The notes below the pieces were generated by a model. The model was not told where the DNA came from. It worked only from the letters and a program-made list of their open reading frames with translations, and ran no database searches. The translations under genes and the position numbers were made by a program. Source: Asanoa iriomotensis (GTDB lineage: Bacteria; Actinomycetota; Actinomycetes; Mycobacteriales; Micromonosporaceae). Taken from it: a stretch of DNA of 64,000 nt. This document shows, one piece after another, positions 8,784 to 16,717 of this stretch (within the stretch, counting starts at the first letter, position 1; the number at the start of each line of letters is the position of its first letter). Location: assembly GCF_016862515.1 (NCBI RefSeq), contig NZ_BONC01000038.1:1-64000 (forward strand), given 5' to 3'.

Positions 8784-9233
8784 GTGCCCACATTGGCGGA
8801 GCTGACGGCCACCGGTCGCGCCACCCGCGTCGTCGCGACCGTCGTCGCCGCGGCACTGCTGCTCGCGGGCTCGGTCTGGGGATACGACGACAAGTTCCCG
8901 TTCGGACCGTTCAGCATGTACGCCGGCGTCAACGGCCCCAACGAGCCCGCGCCGGACACCCGGGTCGAGGGCACCGACCGCACCGGCCGCGTGATCGTGC
9001 TCAACGAGCGCAACGCGGGCGTCCGCCGGGCGGAGATCGAGGGCCAGGAAGGCGCGTACGTCGAGGACCCGAGCCGGTTGGCCCGGATCGCCGACGGCTA
9101 CCAGGGCCTGAATCCGGGCGCGTCGCCGCTGGTCAAGGTCGCGCTGATCGTCCGGCTGCACGAGATCCGCAACAGCAGCGCGACGGGCCGCTGGCATGAC
9201 GACGTCCGCGCGGTCTGGGAGCGGCCCGCGTGA
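8784..9233 (+). CDS. Membrane-anchored protein of an HTTM/DCC operon
   Basis: A 149-aa protein with one N-terminal hydrophobic segment (TRVVATVVAAALLLAGSVWG) and then a soluble domain containing the striking motif DDKFPFGPFSMYAG, followed by strand-rich sequence. I know no biochemical function. Proteins of this look are found next to HTTM and DCC-family genes, as here: its stop overlaps the HTTM start by 4 bp (GTGA at 9230-9233). GTG 8784 is preferred over GTG 8736 because a -10 box lies between them. The soluble part most likely faces outside the membrane and may work with the HTTM protein. Confidence 0.6.
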   Translation: MPTLAELTATGRATRVVATVVAAALLLAGSVWGYDDKFPFGPFSMYAGVNGPNEPAPDTRVEGTDRTGRVIVLNERNAGVRRAEIEGQEGAYVEDPSRLARIADGYQGLNPGASPLVKVALIVRLHEIRNSSATGRWHDDVRAVWERPA

Positions 9234-10108
9234 GGGCCTGGCTGTTCGAGGCCGCACCCCGCGGGCGGGTCGCCGCGCTGCGCACGCTGACGTACCTCTT
9301 CATCGTCTTCGACCTGCTCGTCTACAGCTCCTGGGTGCGCACCCGCGGCGACGTGCCGACGGAGCTCTACCAGCCACTGTGGATCGCCCGCGCGCTGCAC
9401 CTGCCACCGCCGGACGCGACGCTGGTGGCGGTCGTCTTCTGGTCGCTGCTCGTGCTCGCCCCACTCGCCGCGACCGGGCGGTTCCCGCGGTTGCTCGGCT
9501 GGCTCGTCTGCGGGTTCTACTTCGAGTGGCTGATCATCGCGATGAGCTACGGGAAGGTCGACCACGACCGGTTCGCGTTCCTGATCGCGCTGGCCGTGCT
9601 GCCGACGGTGGGCCGCGCCCGGCACGGTGACGGCGACAGGAGCGAGGCCGCGGGCTGGGCACTCCGGATGATCCAGATCGCGGTGGTGGCCACCTACTTC
9701 CTGGCGGCCTGGGCGAAGCTCCGCTTCGGCGGCGTGGGCTGGATGACGGGTTCGGTGCTGGCCCGCGCGTTCATCCGGCGCGGTTCGGAGTTCGCCGACC
9801 TGATAGCCAGCGTCCCGTACCTGATGATCGCCGCCCAGATCGGCATGGTGACCTTCGAGGCGCTCAGCCCGCTGGTCTTCACCCTGCGGGGCCGCTACCG
9901 CTACGCCGCGATCGGCTTCTTCTACTCGTTCCACCTGCTCTCGTTCGCCACCATCTCGATCTCCTTCGCACCGCACCTGATCGCGATGACCGCGTTCCTC
10001 CCGCTGGAGCGGGTGCGCCCGATCGAGTGGCTACGCCGGGCGACAACCCGCCGCCAGAGCGTGGCTACGCTTGATCCACCGGTACCTGTCAAGACGGGCG
10101 GAGGCTGA
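9230..10108 (+). CDS. HTTM-type multi-pass membrane protein
   Basis: A 292-aa protein with about seven hydrophobic segments and the HTTM / vitamin K-dependent carboxylase-like pattern: an early LRTLTYLFIVFDLLVY helix, FYFEWLIIAMSYGK in the middle, a KLRFGGVGWMTGSVL stretch, and a late Y-x-x-IGFFYSFHLLSFATI helix with a buried His. Bacterial HTTM proteins are not assigned a reaction with confidence; a redox or carboxylation role is suggested only by the distant eukaryotic gamma-carboxylase. GTG start at 9230 overlaps the upstream stop; the DCC gene starts 1 nt after its stop, so the three genes are one operon. Confidence 0.7.
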   Translation: MRAWLFEAAPRGRVAALRTLTYLFIVFDLLVYSSWVRTRGDVPTELYQPLWIARALHLPPPDATLVAVVFWSLLVLAPLAATGRFPRLLGWLVCGFYFEWLIIAMSYGKVDHDRFAFLIALAVLPTVGRARHGDGDRSEAAGWALRMIQIAVVATYFLAAWAKLRFGGVGWMTGSVLARAFIRRGSEFADLIASVPYLMIAAQIGMVTFEALSPLVFTLRGRYRYAAIGFFYSFHLLSFATISISFAPHLIAMTAFLPLERVRPIEWLRRATTRRQSVATLDPPVPVKTGGG

Positions 10109-10109
10109 A

Positions 10110-10508
10110 ATGCCCAACACCTTCGTGTACGACGGTGACTGCGCTTTCTGCACCATGTGTGCCCGCTTCCTGGAACGCCGCATCCCCACGAACGCGACGG
10201 TCATCCCGTGGCAGTGGGCCGACCTGGACGCCCTGGGCCTGACCCGCGCGGAGTGCGTCGAGGCGGTGCAGTGGGTCCCCGCCGACGGCGGCGCCACGGC
10301 CGCGGGTCCGGTGGCCATCGCCCGCCTGCTCCGCACGAGCAACTGGTTCTGGCGTCTGGCGGGCCGCGCCCTCGACCTGCGCCCGGTCACGGCCCTGGCC
10401 TGGCCGGCCTACCGCTGGGTGGCCCGCAACCGCCACCGCCTCCCCGGCGGCACCGCCGCCTGCGCCGTCCCAACCGACTCACCCGCACACCACCCCTCGG
10501 CCAACTGA
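10110..10508 (+). CDS. DCC family thiol-disulfide oxidoreductase (DUF393)
   Basis: A 132-aa protein with the DCC signature near its N-terminus: VYDGDCAFCTMC (D-x-x-C-x-x-C, cysteines 11, 14 and 17), followed by a thioredoxin-like pattern through VIPWQWADL and two hydrophobic helices (WFWRLAGRALDL; VTALAWPAYRWVA). DCC proteins are predicted redox-active and usually sit beside HTTM genes, as here. The ATG at 10110 is chosen because it follows the HTTM stop by one base and gives the family's usual N-terminus; an in-frame ATG at 10071 would lie inside the HTTM gene. Confidence 0.8.
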   Translation: MPNTFVYDGDCAFCTMCARFLERRIPTNATVIPWQWADLDALGLTRAECVEAVQWVPADGGATAAGPVAIARLLRTSNWFWRLAGRALDLRPVTALAWPAYRWVARNRHRLPGGTAACAVPTDSPAHHPSAN

Positions 10509-10579
10509 CCGCCCGCGCCCGGGTGGGTTGGGCGTCACAGGGCTGACCTCCGTTATTACGGTCCCGTGACATTCCGGGG

Positions 10580-11770
10580 ATGGCGTCCGGACATCGCGCT
10601 GGCACCGTCTGGCCCGTGATCAGCCACTCGACCGCCGTGGGCGTGACGTCCGCGCTCGCCGAGGCCGTGGTCGACCTCGACGCCGTCGCCGCCAACGTGC
10701 GGACGATCGCCGCCGTCACCCGGACCGATCTGATGGCCGTCGTCAAGGCCGACGGGTTCGGGCACGGTGCCGTGCCGGTCGCGCGGGCCGCGCTCGCCGC
10801 CGGCGCCACCTGGCTCGGCGTCACCTCGTCGGCCGAAGCCCTGGCCCTGCGCGACTCCGGCGTCGGCGCGCCGATCCTCAGCTGGCTCCACCGTCCCGAC
10901 GAGGACTTCGGGCCTCTGCTCGCGGCCGGCGTCGACGTCGCGGTGTCCACCCTGCCGCACCTGCGTGCCGTGGCGGCCGCGGCCGCAGCCGCCACCAGTG
11001 GCGGGCCCGCGATGGTCCAGCTCAAGGTCGACACCGGGCTGTCGCGCAACGGTGCCCGCCACGGCAGCGACTGGGCCGATCTGGTCGCGCTCGCCAGGGC
11101 GCACGAGATGGCCGGCAGCATCCGGGTGCGTGGCGTCTGGTCCCACCTCGCCGACGCCGACCAGCCGGGGTCGCCTCTGGTGCGCAGGCAGGTGAGCGCG
11201 TTCCGGACCGCTGTCCGGGTGGCCCGTGCCGGCGGCCTCGACCCGGTGCTGCTCCACCTCGCCAACTCCGGTGCCGCGCTCACCGCGCCGGCGACGAGGT
11301 TCGACATCTGCCGGGTCGGGCTCGCCCTGTACGGCGTGGATCCGGGTGGCGGCAGAGACATCGGGCTGCGGCCGGCGATGACGCTGCGGTCCAGCGTCGT
11401 CAACCTCAAGCAGGTCCCCGCCGGCACCGGTGTCTCCTACGGGCCCGACCACGTCACCGCCGAGCCCACCACCCTCGCGCTGGTGCCGGTCGGGTTCGCC
11501 GACGGGCTGCCGCGCAATGCGGAAGGCAGAGCCGAGGTCTGGGTCGGCGGCGCCCGCTGCCCGATCGTCGGCCGGATCGCGATGGACCAGTGTGTCGTCG
11601 ACGTCGGCGACCGGCCGGTGCGGCTCGGTGACCCGGTCACCGTCTTCGGGCCCGGCCCCGACGAGCCGACCGTCACCGAATGGGCCCGCTGGGCCGGCAC
11701 CAACCCGAACGACGTGCTCACCGGGATCGGCGCGCGCGTCGCCCGGCGCTATCAGGGGGTCGCGGCATGA
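10580..11770 (+). CDS. alr: Alanine racemase
   Basis: PLP-dependent interconversion of L- and D-alanine for peptidoglycan. The 396-aa protein has the family PLP-lysine motif AVVKADGFGHGA (K56), the N-terminal barrel, a C-terminal beta domain with VSYGPDHV (catalytic Tyr) and ICRVGLALYGVDPG. GTG 10616 is an alternative start; a TACGGT -10 box at 10557-10562 precedes both. Its stop overlaps ddl by 4 bp (ATGA at 11767-11770), so racemase and ligase are made together and feed D-Ala directly into D-Ala-D-Ala synthesis. A second alr may exist elsewhere in the genome. Confidence 0.93.
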   Translation: MASGHRAGTVWPVISHSTAVGVTSALAEAVVDLDAVAANVRTIAAVTRTDLMAVVKADGFGHGAVPVARAALAAGATWLGVTSSAEALALRDSGVGAPILSWLHRPDEDFGPLLAAGVDVAVSTLPHLRAVAAAAAAATSGGPAMVQLKVDTGLSRNGARHGSDWADLVALARAHEMAGSIRVRGVWSHLADADQPGSPLVRRQVSAFRTAVRVARAGGLDPVLLHLANSGAALTAPATRFDICRVGLALYGVDPGGGRDIGLRPAMTLRSSVVNLKQVPAGTGVSYGPDHVTAEPTTLALVPVGFADGLPRNAEGRAEVWVGGARCPIVGRIAMDQCVVDVGDRPVRLGDPVTVFGPGPDEPTVTEWARWAGTNPNDVLTGIGARVARRYQGVAA

Positions 11771-12765
11771 GGATCGCAGTGTTGTTCGGTGGGCGCAGCG
11801 GTGAGCACGAGGTGTCCCGCAACTCGGCCGCGAGCATCATCGCCAACCTGGGCGACGCCTACGCGGTGACCGAGGTTCTGATCGGCCGCGACGGACAGTG
11901 GCACGTCGACCGAAAACCCGTGAACTTCGGCAGAGCGCTCGACGTGCTCGCCGCACAGGACGTCGTCTTTCCCGCCCTGCACGGCCCGTACGGCGAGGAC
12001 GGCACCGTGCAGGCCCTGCTCGAGTGGCTCGGCGTCCCGTACGTCGGCAACGGGGTGCTCGCCAGCGCCGCCGGCATGGACAAGGCGGTCACCAAGACGC
12101 TGCTCGCCGCCGACGGGCTGCGGGTAGCCGGCGGGGTCACGCTGCGCGCCGGCGACCACCTCGAACCCGACGACCAGGGGCGGCTCGGCCTGCCGGTGTT
12201 CGTCAAGCCGGCCCGGGCCGGGTCCAGCCTGGGCGTGTCCAAGGTGACCGCATGGTGGCAACTGCCCGAGGCGCTCGCGCTGGCCCGGATGTTCGACCCC
12301 GGCAAGGTGCTGGTCGAGCCCGCGGTGATCGGCCGGGAGGTCGACGTGGCCGTGCTGGAGCACCCGGACGGCCGCGTCGAGGCCGGGCCACCGCTGGAGA
12401 TCACGGTGACCGGTGCGGGCTTCTTCGACTACGACGCCAAGTACGCGGGCGGCGCGCGGTTCCAGATCCCGGCGAAGCTGCACCCGTCGACCACCGCCGC
12501 GCTGCAGGACGCCGCGATCCGCGCGTTCCAGGCGCTCGGCTGCCGCGGCCTGATCCGCGTCGACTTCTTCCTGCCGGACGACGGAGAACCCGTCCTCAAC
12601 GAGGTCAACACGTTCCCGGGCTTCACCAGCGCGAGCCAGTATCCCCAGATCTGGCAGCGCGCCGGCATCAGCTATCCCGAGCTGCTCGACATCCTGATCG
12701 CCGGCGCGGTCAGGACGGCGGGTACCTCGGGCAGGTCAGCGGTCCCCGGCGCTGCCCGCCGCTGA
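11767..12765 (+). CDS. ddl: D-alanine--D-alanine ligase
   Basis: ATP-grasp ligase of 332 aa making D-Ala-D-Ala. Motifs: N-terminal AVLFGGRSGEHEVS, ALHGPYGEDGTVQ, VKPARAGSSLGV (nucleotide binding) and the C-terminal metal/substrate site RVDFFLPDDGEPVLNEVNT followed by PGFTSASQYPQ. The omega-loop contains DAKY, the Lys-Tyr pair of D-Ala-D-Ala ligases, rather than the VanA/VanB-type loop, so D-lactate use is unlikely. The start at 11767 overlaps the alr stop. Its last 56 bp overlap the 3' end of the convergent GerMN lipoprotein gene (12710-12765). Confidence 0.92.
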   Translation: MRIAVLFGGRSGEHEVSRNSAASIIANLGDAYAVTEVLIGRDGQWHVDRKPVNFGRALDVLAAQDVVFPALHGPYGEDGTVQALLEWLGVPYVGNGVLASAAGMDKAVTKTLLAADGLRVAGGVTLRAGDHLEPDDQGRLGLPVFVKPARAGSSLGVSKVTAWWQLPEALALARMFDPGKVLVEPAVIGREVDVAVLEHPDGRVEAGPPLEITVTGAGFFDYDAKYAGGARFQIPAKLHPSTTAALQDAAIRAFQALGCRGLIRVDFFLPDDGEPVLNEVNTFPGFTSASQYPQIWQRAGISYPELLDILIAGAVRTAGTSGRSAVPGAARR

Positions 12766-13168
12766 CCAGCGACACCGGCGCCGACGAGGTCGTCGCCTGC
12801 ACCGTGCAGACGATCTGCACGACCGCCAGCACCGGGAGCGATCGCACGTCCGTCCCGACCGCCACCACCGTGGCGCCGTCCTCCAGCGCGACCTTGGGTG
12901 CGAGACCGCTCGGCACCTCCGTCGTCAGACCCAGCGACCGCTCGGCGTCGCTCGGCCCTGCGGCGAGCAACCGCAGCACCTCGTCCGGCGTGGCCGGCTT
13001 GGACTGGCGCAGCACCAGCGCCGGCTCGCCGTCGGAGATCAGGTAGATCCGCGCGCCGTCGACCTTCCCGGTCGGCGCCGGCCCGCCGGTGATCACCCCG
13101 CTGGGCCGCACGCCGCAGCCACCGAGGAAGGCGACGAGCAACAGCGGTACGACGATCCAGCGCTTCAC
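12710..13168 (-). CDS. GerMN-type lipoprotein of a two-component operon
   Basis: A 152-aa protein starting at GTG 13168 (VKRWIVVPLLLVAFLGGC): signal peptide with lipobox LGGC, so it should be lipidated and held on the outer face of the membrane. The mature part (ARIYLISDGEPALVLRQS, then TPDEVLRLLAAGPSDAERSLGLTTEV) matches the GerMN fold, also seen in LpqB beside MtrAB. It is the last gene of a response regulator, histidine kinase and lipoprotein operon, its start overlapping the kinase stop by 4 bp. The arrangement suggests it modulates the kinase's sensing at the cell envelope. The longer in-frame reading upstream is inside the kinase gene and is rejected. Confidence 0.8.
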   Translation of the reverse strand: MKRWIVVPLLLVAFLGGCGVRPSGVITGGPAPTGKVDGARIYLISDGEPALVLRQSKPATPDEVLRLLAAGPSDAERSLGLTTEVPSGLAPKVALEDGATVVAVGTDVRSLPVLAVVQIVCTVQATTSSAPVSLVSGGQRRGPLTCPRYPPS

Positions 13169-14577
13169 GCACCACCTCCCGACGGCAGGCGCAGCGTGAA
13201 CACCGCGCCCTGGGGCGAGCGGTTGCCGGCGACCAGCGAACCGCCGTGCAGCCGCGCGTTCGCCAGCGCGATCGCCAGGCCCAACCCGGCACCGTCGGAC
13301 CGCGACCGCGCCGTGTCCGCCTTGTAGAACCGGTCGAAGGCCCGCGCCAGCACGTCCGGCGGCAGCCCCGACCCGTGGTCGGCCACGGTCACCTCGACCC
13401 ATCCCGCAGGAGCCCGCAGCCGCACGGTGACCGGCGCCGCGCCGTGCCGCAGCGCGTTGCCCACCATGTTCGCCACGATCACGTCGAGCCGCCGGGGGTC
13501 CAGGCGCGCCACGATCCCGTCGGGCAGCTCGGTTTCGACCTGGTCGGTCCAGCCGCGCGAGCGCAGTGTCGCGCGCACCGCGGCGCCGACGTCGAGGTCG
13601 TCGAGCGAGAGCGCGGCCGTCCCCGCGTCGAACCGGCTGATCTCGATCAGGTCCTCGACGAGCTGCGCGAGGTTCTGCGTCTCCTGGCTGACCAGCCGGG
13701 CGGCCTTGCCGGCATCACCGGGCAGCCGGGCCGACTCCTCGTCGAGCACGTCGGTCACGGCGGTCATGGCGGCCAGCGGCGTACGCAGCTCGTGCGACAC
13801 GTCCGCCACGAACCGCCGGGCGTCCGCCTCCATCCGGCGCAGCTCGCCGACCTGGCGCTCCAGCCGTTCGGCGGTCTGGTTGAAGATCTGCGCGACGCCG
13901 GCCAGCTCGTCGGTGCCGCGCACGGTCGCCCGGGTGCGCAGGTCGCCCTCGCCGAGGCGGCGCGCGGCGCGGCCCAGCTCCCGCACCGGCCGCAGCACGC
14001 CGCGCGCGGCGAGCAGGGCCAGCAGCACGGCGAGCACCAGCGACGCCGAACCCGTCGACCAGGCGAGCGCGGCCAGCTGGTCGATGCTGCGCTGCTCGTC
14101 GCCGAGCGCGTGCATCCGGTAGACCTCGATCCCGGTGGGCTCGGTGCCGCCGTCGGGCCGCTCGGTCATCAGCTGCGTCCCGATCGCCAGCCACGGCCCG
14201 CCGCCCATGGTGACCCGCTGCCAGACCACCCGGCCGCCGGTCACCTCACCGCGCAGCTCCGCCGGAATCTCGTCGAGCGACAGGTCGGACGAGGAGGCGG
14301 TCCGGCCGCGGTAGGCGACCACCGCCGGATCGGGTCCCTCGCCGAGGTTCTGCGCGATCGCGTCGAGCTGGTCCTGGCTCGGCGGCAGCTCCCGCAGCGG
14401 CAGCACCCGCGCGGCCTGGTCGACGAGCGAGACCACCGCGGCGTCCTGCGCCTTCTGCAGGATCACGGTGCGGGCCTGCCCGTAGCTCACCCCGGCCACG
14501 AGCGCGGTCGTGGTCAGCCCGAGCACCGCGAACGCGAGCAGCAGGCGACCACGCAGGCCGAGGGTCCAGGCGGTCAC
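13165..14577 (-). CDS. Sensor histidine kinase (HAMP type)
   Basis: The 470-aa protein starts at GTG 14577, overlapping the response regulator stop by 4 bp. Order: TM1 (RLLLAFAVLGLTTTALVAGV), an extracellular sensor domain of about 130 residues, TM2 (SASLVLAVLLALLAARGV), a HAMP linker (RPVRELGRAARRLGEGDL), the H-box FVADVSHELRTPLAAM, N-box NMVGNALRHG, and G-boxes DHGSGLPPD and GAGLGLAIA. It should autophosphorylate and pass phosphate to the adjacent OmpR-type regulator. The extracellular domain is not recognisable, so the signal is unknown; the lipoprotein partner and neighbouring alr-ddl hint at an envelope signal, by inference only. Confidence 0.92.
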   Translation of the reverse strand: MTAWTLGLRGRLLLAFAVLGLTTTALVAGVSYGQARTVILQKAQDAAVVSLVDQAARVLPLRELPPSQDQLDAIAQNLGEGPDPAVVAYRGRTASSSDLSLDEIPAELRGEVTGGRVVWQRVTMGGGPWLAIGTQLMTERPDGGTEPTGIEVYRMHALGDEQRSIDQLAALAWSTGSASLVLAVLLALLAARGVLRPVRELGRAARRLGEGDLRTRATVRGTDELAGVAQIFNQTAERLERQVGELRRMEADARRFVADVSHELRTPLAAMTAVTDVLDEESARLPGDAGKAARLVSQETQNLAQLVEDLIEISRFDAGTAALSLDDLDVGAAVRATLRSRGWTDQVETELPDGIVARLDPRRLDVIVANMVGNALRHGAAPVTVRLRAPAGWVEVTVADHGSGLPPDVLARAFDRFYKADTARSRSDGAGLGLAIALANARLHGGSLVAGNRSPQGAVFTLRLPSGGGA

Positions 14578-15257
14578 AAAGGCCCGAACCGGTATCCGAA
14601 CCCGCGGACCGTCTGCACGTACACCGGTGCGGTCGTGTCGTCTTCGATCTTGGCCCGGAGCCGCTGCACGCAGGCGTCGACCAGCCGTGAGTCGCCGAGG
14701 TAACCCTGGTCCCAGACCGCTTCGAGGAGCTGCTGGCGGCTGTGGACGCGGCCCGGCGTCGCGGACAGCTCGAGGAGCAGGCGCAGCTCGGTCGGTGCGA
14801 GACCGACGGGCTCGCCACCCTTGCGGACCACCAGCGCGGCCCGGTCGATGCTCAGGTCGGCGTGCTTCTCCACGGCCGCGGGCTCGGCCGCGCGTGCGTT
14901 GCCGCGCCGCAGCACCGCCCGGATCCGCGCCTCGAGCACCCGGGCCTGCACCGGCTTGACCACGTAGTCGTCGGCGCCGGCCTCCAGACCGGCGACCACG
15001 TCCATGTCGTCGTCGCGGGCGGTCAGCATGATGATCGGCAGGTCCTGGCTGGCGCGGATCCGCCGGCACACCTCGAAGCCGTCCATGCCGGGCAGCATCA
15101 GGTCGAGCACCACGACGTCGGCGGGTGCGGAGGAGAGGTGCGCCAGCCCGCGCTCGCCGCTGTCGACGGCGTCCACCGCGTGCCCCTGCCGCGTGAGCGC
15201 GATCCGCAGACCCTCTCGCACCGTGTGGTGGTCTTCGATCAGCAGCACCCGTGACAT
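14574..15257 (-). CDS. OmpR-family response regulator
   Basis: A 227-aa DNA-binding response regulator. The receiver domain begins MSRVLLIEDHHTVREGL with acidic pocket residues E8-D9, phosphoacceptor D52 in VVVLDLMLPG, and Lys in VVKPVQ. The C-terminal winged helix ends QTVRGFGYRFGPL, typical of OmpR/PhoB. ATG 15257 is chosen over an upstream in-frame ATG (15284) because it gives the standard N-terminus and because a GATAGT sequence lies 6 nt ahead of it, suggesting a leaderless transcript. It heads the three-gene operon and is divergent from cydA, whose promoter shares the 95-bp gap. Confidence 0.92.
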   Translation of the reverse strand: MSRVLLIEDHHTVREGLRIALTRQGHAVDAVDSGERGLAHLSSAPADVVVLDLMLPGMDGFEVCRRIRASQDLPIIMLTARDDDMDVVAGLEAGADDYVVKPVQARVLEARIRAVLRRGNARAAEPAAVEKHADLSIDRAALVVRKGGEPVGLAPTELRLLLELSATPGRVHSRQQLLEAVWDQGYLGDSRLVDACVQRLRAKIEDDTTAPVYVQTVRGFGYRFGPL

Positions 15258-15336
15258 GGCACAACTATCGCATTTCGCGTCCACCCGAAGGCTGCTCGTG
15301 TTGTGCGTTTGCCCACGAAAGACGGTTACCGCCGCG

Positions 15337-15342
15337 TAGCGT
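15337..15342 (+). promoter_or_regulatory. -10 box (TAGCGT) upstream of cydA
   Basis: TAGCGT ends 9 nt before the cydA ATG, predicting a leaderless or nearly leaderless cydAB mRNA. The gap is shared with the divergent response regulator gene. Confidence 0.4.
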
Positions 15343-15351
15343 GACCTGTCG

Positions 15352-16713
15352 ATGACCGAGATGCTGGCGCAGGACTACCTGCTCGAAGCCCGTCAGATGC
15401 AGGCCCTCTCGTTCGTGGTGCACATACCGCTGGTCTGCTTCGGCATCGCGTTCCCGGCGCTGGTGCTCTTCGTGGAGTGGCGGTACCTGCGCACCGGCGA
15501 CGAGCTCTACCGCACGCTGGCCCGCCGCTGGTCGAAGGTGCTGGTCGCGCTCTTCGCCGCGGGCGTGGTCACCGGCACGATCCTCAGCTTCGAGCTCGGC
15601 CTGCTCTGGCCGAACTTCACCGCGACGTTCGGCGAGGTGTTCGGCCTCGGCTTCGCCATCGAGGGATTCTCGTTCTTCCTGGAAGCCATCTTCATCGGCA
15701 TCTACGTGTACGGGTGGGACCGGCTCTCGCCTCGCGCCCACTTCTTCTCGGGCCTGCCGATCGCGGTCGCCGGTGTGGTGGGCTCGTTCATGGTGATCTC
15801 CGTGAACGGGTGGATGAACCACCCCGAGGGCTTCACCTACGAGAACGGGCGGGTGACGAGCGCCAACGCGGCCCGGGCGCTGTTCGGCAACACCTACTTC
15901 TGGCACGAGTTCGTGCACATGTACGTCGCCGGCTTCATCGTCACCGGCTTCCTGGTGGCAGCCGCGTACGCGGTGTGCGCCCTGCGCGGCCGGTGGGGTC
16001 GCTACGAGCGCACCGCGTTCGCCGTGCCGATGACCGCGGCCGCGGTGGCGGCGCCGGTGCAACTGCTGATCGGCGACTGGGCCGCCCGCCAGGTCGCCCA
16101 GCACCAGCCGGTCAAGCTCGCCGCGATGGAAGGGCTGGGCCAGACCACGAAGGGCGCGGCCCTGCACGTCCTCGGCTGGTACCAGAACGGCGAGGTCATC
16201 TGGGGCCTCGGCATCCCGAAGCTGCTCTCGCTGCTGGCCTTCCACGACATCAACTCGACCGTGCAGGGCCTCGACACCGTCCCGGTCGAGGACCAGCCGC
16301 CGGTCAACGTGGTCCGCTACGCGTTCCAGAGCATGGTCGGCGCCGGCACCGTGATGGCGCTGGTCGCCGTGCTCTTCCTCTACCTGCGCTGGCGCAAGGG
16401 CCGCCTGCCGGCCAGCGCCTGGTTCTACCGGGCGGTCGTGCTCTGCGGGCCGCTCTCGCTGGTCGCGCTGATCGCGGGGTGGATCACCACCGAGGTCGGT
16501 CGCCAACCCTGGGTCGTGTACGAGTTCATGCGCACCGAGGAGGCCGTCACCGGGGCGTCGGGGATCCCCGTCGGCTACGGCGCCCTCGCGGCCGTCTACC
16601 TCGGCCTGGTGATCGCGGTGGTCTGGGTGCTGCGGCGCCTCGCGCGCGTGCCGCTGGCCGAGCCTCCGGAGGACGACGTCAGCGCCGTCTATCCGCTCAG
16701 CCGCGCCGAGTGA
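15352..16713 (+). CDS. cydA: Cytochrome bd ubiquinol/menaquinol oxidase subunit I
   Basis: Catalytic heme subunit of the bd-type terminal oxidase in the cytoplasmic membrane, taking electrons from quinol to oxygen at low oxygen tension. The 453-aa protein has the N-terminal ARQMQALSFVVHIPLVCFG with a heme-ligand His (H24), the conserved acidic residues in GFAIEGFSFFLEAIFIGIY and WDRLSPRAHF, and the C-terminal GWITTEVGRQPW. The length shows a short Q-loop form, as is usual outside proteobacteria. It is followed 4 nt later by cydB. No cydD/cydC genes are in the window. Confidence 0.95.
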   Translation: MTEMLAQDYLLEARQMQALSFVVHIPLVCFGIAFPALVLFVEWRYLRTGDELYRTLARRWSKVLVALFAAGVVTGTILSFELGLLWPNFTATFGEVFGLGFAIEGFSFFLEAIFIGIYVYGWDRLSPRAHFFSGLPIAVAGVVGSFMVISVNGWMNHPEGFTYENGRVTSANAARALFGNTYFWHEFVHMYVAGFIVTGFLVAAAYAVCALRGRWGRYERTAFAVPMTAAAVAAPVQLLIGDWAARQVAQHQPVKLAAMEGLGQTTKGAALHVLGWYQNGEVIWGLGIPKLLSLLAFHDINSTVQGLDTVPVEDQPPVNVVRYAFQSMVGAGTVMALVAVLFLYLRWRKGRLPASAWFYRAVVLCGPLSLVALIAGWITTEVGRQPWVVYEFMRTEEAVTGASGIPVGYGALAAVYLGLVIAVVWVLRRLARVPLAEPPEDDVSAVYPLSRAE

Positions 16714-16717
16714 CGAG

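Noticed and set aside
6504-9257. Long open frame on the minus strand opposite the ABC exporter
   Set aside because: A shadow of the GC-biased exporter frame; composition is His/Arg/Asp/Gly-heavy without domains, and the plus-strand protein has full family motifs.
11767-12765. VanA-type D-Ala-D-Lac ligase
   Set aside because: The C-terminal half resembles VanA-like enzymes in places, but the omega-loop has the DAKY Lys-Tyr of D-Ala-D-Ala ligases, and vanH and vanX are absent.
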